A stretch of DNA of 64,000 bases from Pseudomonadota bacterium (GCA_021851405.1 JAJZDW010000012.1:22086-86085), one strand, 5' to 3'. Counted from the first letter of the stretch, positions 45,431-54,428 are shown. A program made the numbers and translations. Notes: generated by a model from the sequence alone, not told the origin.

Positions 45431-45873
45431 GCGGGCCGCACACCGCAATTCACCGGCAGGTCGAGGCGCTGCGCGCGGGGCGTGAGCCGCGCCTGATCGC
45501 GCGGCTGCCCTGCGGGTGGGCGTTGCTCGGGGAGCGACAGTTCCTGCGCGGCTACGCGCTGCTGCTGCCCGATCCGGTGGTGCCGACGCTCAATGCGCTC
45601 ACGGCGCCCGACCGGGCGCGATTCCTACTTGATCTGGCCCGCCTCGGCGATGCGGTGCTCGCCGTCACCGGTGCGGTACGGATCAACTACGCCATGCTCG
45701 GAAATCTCGAGCCGGCGCTGCACGCGCACGTCATTCCGCGCTATGCGCAGGAGCCCGAGACGCTGCGTACCGCGCATCCCTGGGCGTACGACTGGCAGGC
45801 GGGCGAGCCGTTCGATCCCGCCGCGCACGCAGAGCTGCTGTCGCAGTTGCGCGGCGCGCTCGAACGGCTCTGA
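45424..45873 (+). CDS. HIT-like domain protein
   Basis: A 149-residue protein of the HIT superfamily. The central motif reads NLEPALHAHVIPRY, corresponding to the HxHxxxR-type variant (His-x-His-Val-Ile-Pro-Arg) of small bacterial HIT-like hydrolases rather than the canonical triple-His HxHxH. It may act on nucleoside phosphates. The substrate is unknown. It probably shares an operon with the HAD gene. Confidence 0.8.
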   Translation: MLSGPHTAIHRQVEALRAGREPRLIARLPCGWALLGERQFLRGYALLLPDPVVPTLNALTAPDRARFLLDLARLGDAVLAVTGAVRINYAMLGNLEPALHAHVIPRYAQEPETLRTAHPWAYDWQAGEPFDPAAHAELLSQLRGALERL

Positions 45874-45886
45874 TGCCTCGCGCGCG

Positions 45887-46741
45887 CTACTTCGGCGGGT
45901 TGGCGATGAGCGCGCGGAACTGACGCAGCTTGTGCTCGATGATGGCGTCGTTCTTCGGACCCATGCGCAGCATCAGCTTCTGCCCGGCGGGCAGTGCTTG
46001 GAGCTTCGGGTCGGCGAACTGCCAGAACACCTTCGGGCGCACCAGGGTGACGGGTGAGGTGACCGCGGGCGTCGCGAGCAGACTGTCGATGGCCTGCACC
46101 AAGCGGTCGTTGAAGTACTTGCCCGGGTAGCCCAGGCTCTCATACGCCCGCTGGAACAGCGGGTAGAGGCGGAAGTACAGCTGGGCCAGGCCCTGGACGT
46201 TCAGCCGGCTGACCACCGCCACGAAGGGGGTGTAGCGCGCGTAATTGCGTTGACTGAGCAGCGCGACGCCGCCCTGGCGGTTGACGATGGTCTCTCCCGG
46301 CGTTGCCTGGATGGGACGCAGGTCGGCGGACACCTTGGCGCGCGGCAGGCTGTCGACGCTCACCACCACCCGTCGGATGATGTTCTTCGGCACGATGAAC
46401 TGCGCGACGGCCGGGTGGCCGATCAGCGTATCGAGGGCGGCGAGCACGACTGCGTCGCTGTGGTTCAGCGGCGGCAGCGGCTGCGCGCCGGCGGTACTGC
46501 TCGGTGCGGGTACGGGATGTGCGATGGCGGGAGCCTGTGCGGCGCTCGGCAGCGGCGCGGAGGCCGGGGCGGGGGCCACGGCCGGCGGAGCGGGCGGCAC
46601 GGTGCCGCTGGCGGCCATCGGCGTGCTGGTGTGAAAGCGATAGTAGACGCCGACGCCGATCAATGCGGCTGCCACGACCGCCGCCGCCACCCAAATGACC
46701 TTGTTGCGGAAGGACTCTTCCGGGTCAGTCTTGTTCCACAT
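45887..46741 (-). CDS. DUF3014 domain membrane-anchored protein
   Basis: A 284-residue protein with a short cytoplasmic start, one transmembrane helix at about 15-34 and a Pro/Ala-rich linker (45-90), followed by a periplasmic DUF3014 domain (about 95-280: SDAVVLAALDTLIGHPAVAQFI; RYTPFVAVVSRLNVQGLAQLYFRLYPLFQRAYESLGYPG). The domain's function is unknown. It is divergent from def and convergent with the HIT gene. Confidence 0.85.
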   Translation of the reverse strand: MWNKTDPEESFRNKVIWVAAAVVAAALIGVGVYYRFHTSTPMAASGTVPPAPPAVAPAPASAPLPSAAQAPAIAHPVPAPSSTAGAQPLPPLNHSDAVVLAALDTLIGHPAVAQFIVPKNIIRRVVVSVDSLPRAKVSADLRPIQATPGETIVNRQGGVALLSQRNYARYTPFVAVVSRLNVQGLAQLYFRLYPLFQRAYESLGYPGKYFNDRLVQAIDSLLATPAVTSPVTLVRPKVFWQFADPKLQALPAGQKLMLRMGPKNDAIIEHKLRQFRALIANPPK

Positions 46742-46772
46742 CTGGCGTCACTCCCGAAGCCCTGGAATATTG

Positions 46773-46778
46773 TACTGT
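46773..46778 (+). promoter_or_regulatory. -10-like box (TACTGT) six bases before def
   Basis: TACTGT ends six bases before ATG 46785; no ribosome-binding sequence is evident. Confidence 0.3.
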
Positions 46779-46784
46779 ACACCC

Positions 46785-47315
46785 ATGACCATACGCCGGG
46801 TGTTGAAGATGGGCGAGCCTCTGCTCGCGCAGGTCGCCGCGCCCGTGCAGCGCTTCGACGCAGACCTCGAAGCGCTGGTGCGGGACATGGATGAAACCAT
46901 GCGCTCCCTGAACGGCGCCGGAATCGCCGCCCCGCAGATCGGAGTCAGTCTGCGCGTGGTGATCTTCGAGGTCGCCGACAACCCACGCTATCCGAATGTT
47001 GCGCCCGTGCCGTACACGGTGCTCGTCAACCCGCAGTTGACGCCGCTCGGTGGCGAGCAGGCCGAGGGCTGGGAGGGGTGTCTGTCGGTGCCGGGGCTGC
47101 GCGGGCTGGTGCCGCGCTACACGCATCTGCGCTACCGCGGGTTCGATCTGCACGGGGTGCCATTGGAGCGGACCGCGCACGGCTTTCACGCGCGCGTCGT
47201 GCAGCATGAGGTCGACCATCTCGATGGGGTGCTCTACCCGCAGCGCGTCCAGGATCTGCGCAATCTGGGGTTCGAGGATGCGCTCGGGGCGCGCATGACG
47301 CCGATGCCGGATTAG
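46785..47315 (+). CDS. def: Peptide deformylase
   Basis: A 176-residue metal-dependent deformylase that removes formyl from nascent proteins. All three motifs are intact: GIAAPQIG (46-53), EGCLSVP with the metal-binding Cys, and QHEVDHLDG with two metal-binding His and the catalytic Glu. The C-terminal tail is short. Since def is usually beside fmt, this stand-alone copy may be a second deformylase. Confidence 0.95.
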   Translation: MTIRRVLKMGEPLLAQVAAPVQRFDADLEALVRDMDETMRSLNGAGIAAPQIGVSLRVVIFEVADNPRYPNVAPVPYTVLVNPQLTPLGGEQAEGWEGCLSVPGLRGLVPRYTHLRYRGFDLHGVPLERTAHGFHARVVQHEVDHLDGVLYPQRVQDLRNLGFEDALGARMTPMPD

Positions 47316-47335
47316 CCGCCGTCGCGGCCCGCCGC

Positions 47336-48058
47336 CTACGCGAGGGTGTGAAACACCCGCTGCACGTCGTCGTCCTGTTCGAGCTTGTCGATCAACGCGA
47401 GCACTTCCTGCGCCTGCGCCTCGGGCAGCTCGGTAGGCACCGTGCAGACGTACTCGTGTTCCGCCGACAGCGGCGTGATGCCGCGCGTCTCGAGGGCTTC
47501 CTGCATCTTGCCGAAGTCCTCAAAGGCGCAGCGCAGGAGCAGCTGCGGCTCGCCATTCTCCCCGGTGCTCTCGCCCATGTCCTCGAGCCCGTGATCGATC
47601 AGGTACAGCTCGAGCTCGTCCTGGTCGATTCCGGCCGGCGCGAGACGGAACACGCCCATGTGCTTGAAGAGGAACGCGACGCTTCCCGACGTGGCGAGGT
47701 TGCCGCCGTTCTTGGTGACGATGTTGCGCACCGAGGCCACGGTGCGCGTCGGATTGTCGGTTGCCGCTTCGATCAACAGGGCCACGCCATGGGGCGCATA
47801 GGCCTCGTAATGCACTTCGTGGTAGTGCGTGGCATCCCGGCCCGAGGCCCGCTTGATCGCTGCCTCGACTTTGTCCTTCGGCATGTTGACCGCGCGGGCG
47901 TTCTGCATCACGCGCCGCAGGGACGGGTTGGAATTCGGGTCCGCGCCGCCGGACTTCACCGCGATGGTGATGTCCTTCGCAATGCGCGCGAACTGCTTGG
48001 CCATGCGGTTCCAGCGCGCAAACATGGTGGCCTTGCGGACTTCGAAGATACGTCCCAT
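47336..48058 (-). CDS. YebC/PmpR family regulatory protein
   Basis: A 240-residue YebC-family protein, starting [23 protein letters not shown], a start typical of the YeeN-like branch rather than E. coli YebC. It has [57 protein letters not shown] and the [12 protein letters not shown] end. Members act as transcription regulators (PmpR) or, as shown more recently for several, in translation of difficult motifs. A GATAGT box lies five bases before the ATG. It is convergent with def. Confidence 0.92.
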   Translation of the reverse strand: MGRIFEVRKATMFARWNRMAKQFARIAKDITIAVKSGGADPNSNPSLRRVMQNARAVNMPKDKVEAAIKRASGRDATHYHEVHYEAYAPHGVALLIEAATDNPTRTVASVRNIVTKNGGNLATSGSVAFLFKHMGVFRLAPAGIDQDELELYLIDHGLEDMGESTGENGEPQLLLRCAFEDFGKMQEALETRGITPLSAEHEYVCTVPTELPEAQAQEVLALIDKLEQDDDVQRVFHTLA

Positions 48059-48093
48059 GGAAAACTATCGCGGTGTCGGGAAGGGCTGCAGGC

Positions 48094-49263
48094 TCAGGCG
48101 AGCTGAGCCTGCAGCACGCGCAGCCGGCGGCGCTGCAGACGCAGGCGCTGCTCGAGTTCCTTAAAGCGCAGCTGGAAGCTGGCGTGTTCCCAGTGCTCGA
48201 CCACGGCTCGCTTTTTCTCCGTGAGCCACTGTTCCTTCACCTTGGCCCAGTCGGCGATGGCCGCCAGGAAGCTCTCGTACTCGTGTGCGATGTGCTGGTG
48301 CAGCTCGGTGATGCGCGAGGGCGGCGCGGTCGGCGTCACCTGCGCGAGCGCGCGCTGCGCCCGCTGGAACTGCATCGCGAGCAGTGCGCGCTGGATCTGG
48401 AACGTCGGCGTGCGCTTCAGTTTGCGCGTCAGCCCGACGTACTGCAGGCTCGCGATTAGCCACTTGGTCGGGTCCCACTGCCACCAGCGCACGCCGTTGC
48501 GGTAGTCGTGCGCGAAGATGTGGTGGAAATTGTGGTAGCCCTCCCCGAAGGTCAGCACCGCGAGGACCGGGTTGTCACGCGCGGTGTTCTCCTCGGTGTA
48601 CGGGCGCGAGCCCCACATGTGCGCCAGCGAATTGATGAAGAACGTGAAGTGGTGGCTGAGCACCAGGCGCAACACCCCGGCGAGCAGAAACACGCCCCAC
48701 ACGTCCCCGACCAGCCAGCCGGCGAGCAGCGGCAGACCGAAGTTCGTCAGCAGCACCAAGGCGAGGTAATGGCGGTGCTGGAAGGCGAGGATACGGTCGC
48801 GGCGCAGATCCGGGATGTTGGCGAAATCTTCCCGTCCGCTCGGGTACTCGCGCACCATCCAGCCCATGTGCGAGAACCAGAAGCCGCGACGCGCCGAATA
48901 CGGGTCGAGTTCCTCGTCATCGACGTTCAGGTGGTGGCGGCGATGGCCGCTGCACCAGGCCCAGGCACTGTTCTGCAGCGCCATGGAACCGAACACCATG
49001 AACAGCAGCCGCAGGCTCCAGTGTGCCTCGTAGGCGCGGTGCGCCCAGAGCCGGTGGTAGCCGGCCGTGATCGACAGCTCGTTCGCCGTCAGAAAGACCC
49101 CGAGCAGCACCCAGGCCGCGACGCTGTAACCATGGACGATGCCGTACCAGGGCACCAGCACTGCCGCGGCCAGAAACGTCAATGAAAACAATATGATATT
49201 CGTCCAGATCGGCGGTGCCGACGGGACTGAAGAGGACGGAGCCGGGGCGGATGAGTTCGGCAT
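48094..49263 (-). CDS. Acyl-CoA desaturase (delta-9 type)
   Basis: A 389-residue membrane di-iron desaturase. Three histidine boxes are present: HRLWAHRAYEAH, HRRHHLNVDDEELDPYSA, and HNFHHIFAHDYRNG. Hydrophobic pairs at about 20-65 and 160-200 form the four-helix membrane core. It introduces a cis double bond in acyl chains and so sets membrane fluidity. A coiled, charged C-terminal extension of about 100 residues (lysine-rich, two coiled coils) goes beyond the catalytic domain and is unusual. Confidence 0.93.
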   Translation of the reverse strand: MPNSSAPAPSSSVPSAPPIWTNIILFSLTFLAAAVLVPWYGIVHGYSVAAWVLLGVFLTANELSITAGYHRLWAHRAYEAHWSLRLLFMVFGSMALQNSAWAWCSGHRRHHLNVDDEELDPYSARRGFWFSHMGWMVREYPSGREDFANIPDLRRDRILAFQHRHYLALVLLTNFGLPLLAGWLVGDVWGVFLLAGVLRLVLSHHFTFFINSLAHMWGSRPYTEENTARDNPVLAVLTFGEGYHNFHHIFAHDYRNGVRWWQWDPTKWLIASLQYVGLTRKLKRTPTFQIQRALLAMQFQRAQRALAQVTPTAPPSRITELHQHIAHEYESFLAAIADWAKVKEQWLTEKKRAVVEHWEHASFQLRFKELEQRLRLQRRRLRVLQAQLA

Positions 49264-49351
49264 GGGCTGTGCGCGCTCGGAGCGGTTGAACAGGGACCGA
49301 CTTACCTTAGCACGATCCGAGCGCCCGGAGCATGCGTGAAATCACGGGGAG

Positions 49352-49381
49352 GCCGCGGGCCGGTGCGCACCGGCCCGCGGC
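49352..49381. terminator. 30-base perfect palindrome after the porin gene
   Basis: Bases 49352-49366 are the exact reverse complement of 49367-49381. On the minus strand it begins eight bases after the porin stop and lies about 88 bases upstream of the desaturase start. There is no T-run, so it may be a terminator or a protein-binding palindrome. Confidence 0.5.
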
Positions 49382-49388
49382 GATCGGC

Positions 49389-50486
49389 CTAGAACCAGTA
49401 CACGCCTTGCACCGCCAGCTCGCTCTGGTCCGTGCTGCTGCGCGTGATGCCAGCCGCCGAGGTATAGACGAAGCTCGGGCGATTGGACGTATCGTAGCGA
49501 CCCTCGAGGCGCAGCTCGAAATCCGTTGCCGGGTCATAGCCGAAGGTCACCGTGCCTTCCTTCAGGCGCTGCGCGGTCCCCGTGATGAACCCGTTGCGGT
49601 CATCGAAGGACTCCCCGCGCAGCGACACGCGCCAGCGCGGGCTGAACCGGTAGTTCACGTACAGCGCCACGCCGCTCCACTGGCCACCGAGGGTCACGCG
49701 GCTCGCGCGCTGCTGGCCCCAGTCGTAGCTCGCCACGAACTGCAGGGCGGCGGTGAGGTTGTAGGTCGCGACGGTGTCGATGAGCGTGCGGCGGGCAAGA
49801 TCGACCGGGTCGTTGCCGATGTAGCTCTGTGCGGCGAGGGAGAACTTCTCGGTCGGGGAGAGCGCCACGCCCAGCTCCACGGTCTTCGACCCGGAGGTTA
49901 CGTTGGTGTAGTTCCAGCCGTTGTTGACCCCGAGCGTCACGCTCACCACGCTGTTGAACGCATAGCTGGCGCGCACGCCGGTATGCGTCATGGGTTCGGC
50001 ATAAAAGAGAAACGAGCGCGAGAAGTTGGTGTTGCCCGTCGGTGCGATGACCTCGGCGCCCGCGAGCGTGGTGAACTTGCCCGCCTCGAGGGTGAGGTTG
50101 CCCTGAACGTATTGCAGGTAGCCCTGCAGCAGGTCGATCGCATTGTTGCTCGAGGCCGAAGCGCTCTCGGCGGCGTTGACGATCTTCGCGTCACTTCCGC
50201 CGATGACGTCCATGAGCGCGCCGAAGCCCTGTTTGGGCTGGTAGGCGAGGGTGAGCCCGGCCTGGTCGAGCTGAAAGGCATCGTGCGCGGTGTCGAACTG
50301 ATGGTAGGTATTGCCGCCGGAGGAGGTGTAGTACGAGGCGGCCAGATACCCGGAGGCCGTGATGCCGGAGTTCGCGAGCAACGTCTCGAGCGTCGTGGCG
50401 GGGGTCTCGGCGGCGCGTGCGCCGGCCGGAGCGAGCGCGGCGAGCGCCGCGACCAGGAGCGGCAGAGTCGGGGAGCGTGTGGCCAT
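49389..50486 (-). CDS. Outer-membrane beta-barrel porin-like protein
   Basis: A 365-residue protein with a signal peptide (residues 1-24, ending ARA-A) and then alternating amphipathic beta strands up to a C-terminal aromatic residue (GVYWF), the outer-membrane assembly signal. It resembles the beta-barrel porin-2 (OmpL-like) family: ITASGYLAASYYTSSGG..., QAGLTLAYQP, GKFTTLAGAEVI. Substrate is unknown. ATG 50486 is chosen because the signal peptide begins there. A large hairpin lies 64 bases upstream. Confidence 0.85.
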   Translation of the reverse strand: MATRSPTLPLLVAALAALAPAGARAAETPATTLETLLANSGITASGYLAASYYTSSGGNTYHQFDTAHDAFQLDQAGLTLAYQPKQGFGALMDVIGGSDAKIVNAAESASASSNNAIDLLQGYLQYVQGNLTLEAGKFTTLAGAEVIAPTGNTNFSRSFLFYAEPMTHTGVRASYAFNSVVSVTLGVNNGWNYTNVTSGSKTVELGVALSPTEKFSLAAQSYIGNDPVDLARRTLIDTVATYNLTAALQFVASYDWGQQRASRVTLGGQWSGVALYVNYRFSPRWRVSLRGESFDDRNGFITGTAQRLKEGTVTFGYDPATDFELRLEGRYDTSNRPSFVYTSAAGITRSSTDQSELAVQGVYWF

Positions 50487-50549
50487 GCGGTGCCTTTCGT
50501 GAGCGCAGTGGGGAGCGGACAGAGCACAGCAAGCACGCCCCGTGCCAGC

Positions 50550-50592
50550 GCGCAGGGATGCGGATTTCCCAGTAAAATCCGCATCCCTGCGC
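50550..50592. repeat. 18-bp perfect inverted repeat upstream of the porin gene
   Basis: GCGCAGGGATGCGGATTT (50550-50567) pairs exactly with 50575-50592 across a seven-base loop (CCCAGTA). It falls in the likely 5' leader or promoter of the porin gene on the minus strand. Confidence 0.85.
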
Positions 50593-51314
50593 GGCGGGGC
50601 ATCGAGATCGCACCGAGCTGGTGCGTCGTGAGGCTCATCGTGGTGCAGGGGCCGCTCGAGCGCCACCACAGTACGTCGCGCCCGGTCAGCAGCTGGTGAG
50701 GAAATCGCCCGCCGGGCGCCCATGGCGCGTCCCGGCGTGAGACGTTTGCAAGACAGGCGTACCCAGGCACCGGGTGCCTCGACTGCGCGTGAGGCACCTT
50801 CAGCCCGTGGTCGGGCCTGGGCGTCGATTTCCTCCCCCGCGGGGCTATTCGAGCGGGGCGCGGGCCTACGTTCTGCTCAGCGATGACACGGAAGAGAGGA
50901 TCGCTGTGGCCGGTGGGTCAGGCGAGCGGGGCTGCGAGCTTCGCGACCCGGCCCCCTCAGCGCCAGCCCGTCGGCGACTGACCGCATTGCAACGGCCCGG
51001 CCGCATCAGTGAGCGCCGTGACCCGTGCCCTCGGCCGCCGCCCGCGCGCCCAAGAGGCGCACCGTGAGCGGTGTGTGGATTCCGCGGCATGACCAATACG
51101 AGCACGGCACGAGGTGGCAGGGCTTCAATGAGTTCGCCGAAGTCACGCGAATGGCCCGCGGTTCGTGCCGCGGATGGGCTGAGGGATGTCGCTGAAGTAT
51201 CTGCGCAAGAGCATCCGTCACGCCGGTGCGTGATTCCAGCCGCATGCCTCGGGAGGGAGCGCCGCCCCCGAAAAGTGCGCCCCTCGATGCCCAAGGCGAG
51301 CGTGGAGACTCGGC
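50593..51314. other. Gene-poor region between porin and lipoprotein
   Basis: About 720 bases with no convincing gene on either strand; the open frames are Arg/Gly/Pro-rich, lack recognisable domains and have no ribosome sites. Short inverted repeats occur (for example near 50766-50800). Likely intergenic or decayed sequence. Confidence 0.6.
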
Positions 51315-51923
51315 TTAATGCAGCGTGAGCGCCTTGCGTACCGAGGCGTTCGTGAGCAACTGGTTCGCAACGCTGACCACCGCGTCCGACAGCACCTGGT
51401 TGTAATTGTAGAGCTGGTACGATCGACCGAAGGTCTTGTTTCTGCCCCAGACGGTGCCTTGCCACAGCAGCGCGCCGCTGCGATTGCGCACCGTCAGCGA
51501 GAGCACGACCGATGCGCGATACAGGTTGTGCTCTCTGACGAAGAATTTGCGCACTTGGCCCGAGATGACTCGGTCGGCGTTCGCGCCGCCCGCGGTGTAG
51601 CCCGCCTGGGCGAACAGGTGTTGCAGGTGCTTACGGACGAATTGACCCACTGAGCTGACGGTCGTCACCAGGCGGGGCTTGGATTGCTCGACGTTCTCAC
51701 CGACGAGACTGGGATTCGCCGCCGTATCCGTGAAGGGTTCAAACCGAACCGTCGCCAGAGCGCCGATCGTGGGTGTGACGTCCAGATGGAGCTGATGAGT
51801 CGGCGTCCACAGGAGCGATTGGTTCAGCAAGGGCGTCTCCGGCGCACAGCCGGCGATCAGGACGAGCGCCAGGGACGTGGCGGACAACGCGGCCCATCGG
51901 GTCTTCGATGAGAACTTGGTCAC
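51315..51923 (-). CDS. Putative lipoprotein (YajG-like)
   Basis: A 202-residue lipoprotein starting at GTG 51923 with GGGAGG six bases upstream. The signal sequence has lipobox LIAGC, with Cys26 as the lipidated residue. The mature part (VTPTIGALATVRFEPFTDTAANP...; GANADRVISGQVRKFFVREHNLYRASVVLSLTVRNRSGALLWQGTVWG) resembles the YajG/uncharacterised lipoprotein fold that recalls LPS or curli-associated periplasmic lipoproteins. Function unknown. It stands alone, flanked by gene-poor sequence on both sides. Confidence 0.78.
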   Translation of the reverse strand: MTKFSSKTRWAALSATSLALVLIAGCAPETPLLNQSLLWTPTHQLHLDVTPTIGALATVRFEPFTDTAANPSLVGENVEQSKPRLVTTVSSVGQFVRKHLQHLFAQAGYTAGGANADRVISGQVRKFFVREHNLYRASVVLSLTVRNRSGALLWQGTVWGRNKTFGRSYQLYNYNQVLSDAVVSVANQLLTNASVRKALTLH

Positions 51924-52365
51924 GGGTGCCTCCCTTCAGAACGTGGGTGTTCGATGTGTTGTCTTGAAGCTATCACAATGCCGGGTCCGACCGGAATTTC
52001 CTGTGGCACGCCGCCGAGGCGCTCAGCGCGTTCGGCAGCACCGCGGGCCAGCCCAACCGACTCGGCGGTGGACGACGATCCTTAGTTGCGCAGACACGGT
52101 CCCGACAGAGCGCGGCTGCGGCCGGCCGCTCGGGGCCGCCCTGAGCGCGATCGAATCGGCGTGCGCGGCCGATCCGACGACGGACGTGATGGGCTCATTC
52201 ATGGCCTGCCTCCTCTGGGCGCGGACCGCGGTTCGCCCTCGGGCGCTCCCGCAGGCGCAGAGGCGCCTCACCGGGTGCCACCCCGCGCTACGGCGGAGCC
52301 AGACCGCTTCCCCTCAACCCCCGACTCCAGCCTGACCTTCGGCTGTGCACGTCAGGCCCTCTCCT
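51924..52365. other. Gene-poor region between lipoprotein and motB
   Basis: About 440 bases without a credible gene. It includes a 7-bp hairpin, GCCTGAC at 52330-52336 with GTCAGGC at 52351-52357, just after the motB stop on the minus strand, possibly a weak terminator, and the lipoprotein promoter area. Confidence 0.55.
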
Positions 52366-53364
52366 CTAGTGAGGCTTTGGCGCACTCGGCGCGGCGGGCG
52401 TCGGATCGCTCGCGGCGCTCGGGTTGGCCGAGCCGGTGTCGGCGCGCAGGGCCGCTTCCGCCTCGCGGCGCGTCATGACGATGATGCTGATGCGGCGATT
52501 GATTGGATCGAACGGATTGGTCTTGTCGAACAGCACCGTCGAGGCGAGACCGACGACCCGGGCGACCTTGCCGTGCTGCAGCCCGCCCTGCACGAGGGCG
52601 CGGCGGGCCGCATTGGCCCGATCGGCCGACAGCTCCCAGTTGGTGTAGTGGTTGTGACCGGGATAGGGATGCGCATCGGTGTGGCCGATGATCGCGATCT
52701 GGTTCGGCACGGAGTTCAGGTACGGGGCGAGCGTCTGGAGGATGCGGCGGGTGTAACTGCGCAGTTTCGCGCTGCCGAGGTCGAACATCGGGCGATTCTT
52801 GGTATCGACGATCTGGATGCGCACCCCGCGCGGGGTGATGTCGAGCAACAGCTGATTCTTGAACGGCTTGAGGGCCTGGCTCTTCTGGACCGCCTGGCGC
52901 AGTTGCGCCATCAGGGACTCCAGGCGCTTGTGGTCGGCCTGGGCCACGCGCTTGCGGGCCTGCTGGGTCGTGGCCGGCTTCGGGATCGCGCGCAGCGAAT
53001 CTGTGCTGCCGGCGCCCTTCTGCGGCGCACGGATCGCGGCGATCGGGTTCGGGCTGGTGTTCATGCCGTTCAGCCCGCCGCCCAGGTTGATCGGGCTGGT
53101 GCTCGCGCCACCCGGGCCCTGCGGCCCGGGTGCCGCCCGCGTGCTCTGCCCGGTCTGCATGCTGGGGTTCTTGAAGTAGTTGAAGATCGCCGCGCGCTGG
53201 GCCTTGTTGACCGCCGTGACGATCCACATCACCAGGAAGAACGCCATCATCGCGGTGACGAAGTCGGCGTACGCGACTTTCCAGGCGCCGCCGTGGTGCC
53301 CCGCCTCGCTGCGGCGCGCCTTTTTGACGATGATCAGCGGCCGTTCGTCTTTCAACGCAGCCAT
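52366..53364 (-). CDS. motB: Flagellar motor protein MotB
   Basis: A 332-residue stator protein. One transmembrane helix near residues 28-50 contains the proton-channel Asp34 (KVAYADFVTAMMAFFLVMW). A Gly/Pro/Asn-rich plug and linker follow, then an OmpA-like peptidoglycan-binding domain (about 150-305) with IIGHTDAHPYPG, NWELSADRANAARRAL and NRRISIIV. The ATG overlaps the motA stop (ATGA). Together with MotA it couples proton flow to flagellar rotation. Confidence 0.95.
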   Translation of the reverse strand: MAALKDERPLIIVKKARRSEAGHHGGAWKVAYADFVTAMMAFFLVMWIVTAVNKAQRAAIFNYFKNPSMQTGQSTRAAPGPQGPGGASTSPINLGGGLNGMNTSPNPIAAIRAPQKGAGSTDSLRAIPKPATTQQARKRVAQADHKRLESLMAQLRQAVQKSQALKPFKNQLLLDITPRGVRIQIVDTKNRPMFDLGSAKLRSYTRRILQTLAPYLNSVPNQIAIIGHTDAHPYPGHNHYTNWELSADRANAARRALVQGGLQHGKVARVVGLASTVLFDKTNPFDPINRRISIIVMTRREAEAALRADTGSANPSAASDPTPAAPSAPKPH

Positions 53365-54230
53365 CAGGCTTTCGCGGCTTTGTTCTTCAGCTGCGCCTCA
53401 AGGTCCGCGAAACTCGGCCGCACGTCGCTGAACAGCAGTTTGCGGGCGAACTCGATCGCAACGGCCGGCACATAGCCGCGCACGTTCGCCACCAGAGCCA
53501 TCTTGACCAGCTCGAACGCCTTGACCTCGTCGTTGGCCGCGTGCCCCATGGCCGCGGCGAGCGGACCGGCGAAGCCGTACGAGACCAGAATGCCGAGGAA
53601 CGTGCCGACCAGCGCCGAGGCGACCCGCTCGCCGATGCTCGCGGTGTCGGCTCCGGCGATCGAGGCCATGGTGTTCACGATGCCCAGCACGGCCGCGACA
53701 ATGCCGAAGCCGGGCAGCGCATCGGCCATGCGCTGTACGGCGTGGCCGGGCTCGTGCACTTCCTGGCGGAAGGTCTCGAGCTCCTCATCGAGCAGGCTCT
53801 CGAACTCGTGCGGGTTGAGATTGCCGCCGACCATCAGGCGCAGGCTGTCGGTAATGAAGTTGTGCAGGTGATGATCGGCCGCGATCTGCGGATATTTCTT
53901 AAACAGCTGGCCGCCGTCGGGCGAGTCGATGTCCGACTCGATCGCCATCAGGCCTTCCTTGCGGATGCGCAGCAGCACGTCGTAGAGCAGCTTCAGGATC
54001 GATACGTAGTCGTCGTGCTCGTAGCGCTCCTGTTTCAGCAGCGAGGCGATTCCGGCGAAGCTCGCCTTGACCACCTTGATCGGATTGCTGGTGAGGAACG
54101 CGCCGAACGCCGCCCCGATGATGATCAGGAATTCCGCCGGGTGCCAGAGCGCGAGCAGCTTCCCGCCCTCGATCATGAAGCCCACCGTCACGCAGGCGAG
54201 GACGACAATGCTTCCGATGATCTGAATCAC
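53364..54230 (-). CDS. motA: Flagellar motor protein MotA
   Basis: A 288-residue stator protein with four transmembrane helices; the cytoplasmic loop bears charged residues (LLRIRKEGLMAIESDIDSP; EELETFRQEVHEPGHAVQ) that contact the FliG rotor. The PGFGIVAAVLGIVNTM segment holds the conserved Pro of helix 3. The start is set at GTG 54230 (MIQIIGSIVVLACVTVGFMIEGG), because the longer upstream frame is antisense to tyrB. The ribosome site is weak. No other flagellar genes are present in the window. Confidence 0.94.
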   Translation of the reverse strand: MIQIIGSIVVLACVTVGFMIEGGKLLALWHPAEFLIIIGAAFGAFLTSNPIKVVKASFAGIASLLKQERYEHDDYVSILKLLYDVLLRIRKEGLMAIESDIDSPDGGQLFKKYPQIAADHHLHNFITDSLRLMVGGNLNPHEFESLLDEELETFRQEVHEPGHAVQRMADALPGFGIVAAVLGIVNTMASIAGADTASIGERVASALVGTFLGILVSYGFAGPLAAAMGHAANDEVKAFELVKMALVANVRGYVPAVAIEFARKLLFSDVRPSFADLEAQLKNKAAKA

Positions 54231-54428
54231 GAGCTGGCAGCGCCTGTACTGAGAGAGCCGTGCAGAGTCCAGGCGCCAATCCGGGCCATCCGGTCCTTTG
54301 CACAGCGGTGCTGATGCGAGTATCGGCGGTGGCGGGGCGATCTTGAACCGCGGAGGGCCGGAACTGTGACGCTGACCGTGTAAACTGCCCCGCGAGCGCC
54401 GCCAGAGGGTTGCGGCGAGGAGACACCC

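Noticed and set aside
49332..50699. A 455-codon plus-strand frame across the porin gene
   Set aside because: Antisense shadow; the minus-strand porin has a signal peptide, beta-strand pattern and C-terminal Phe.
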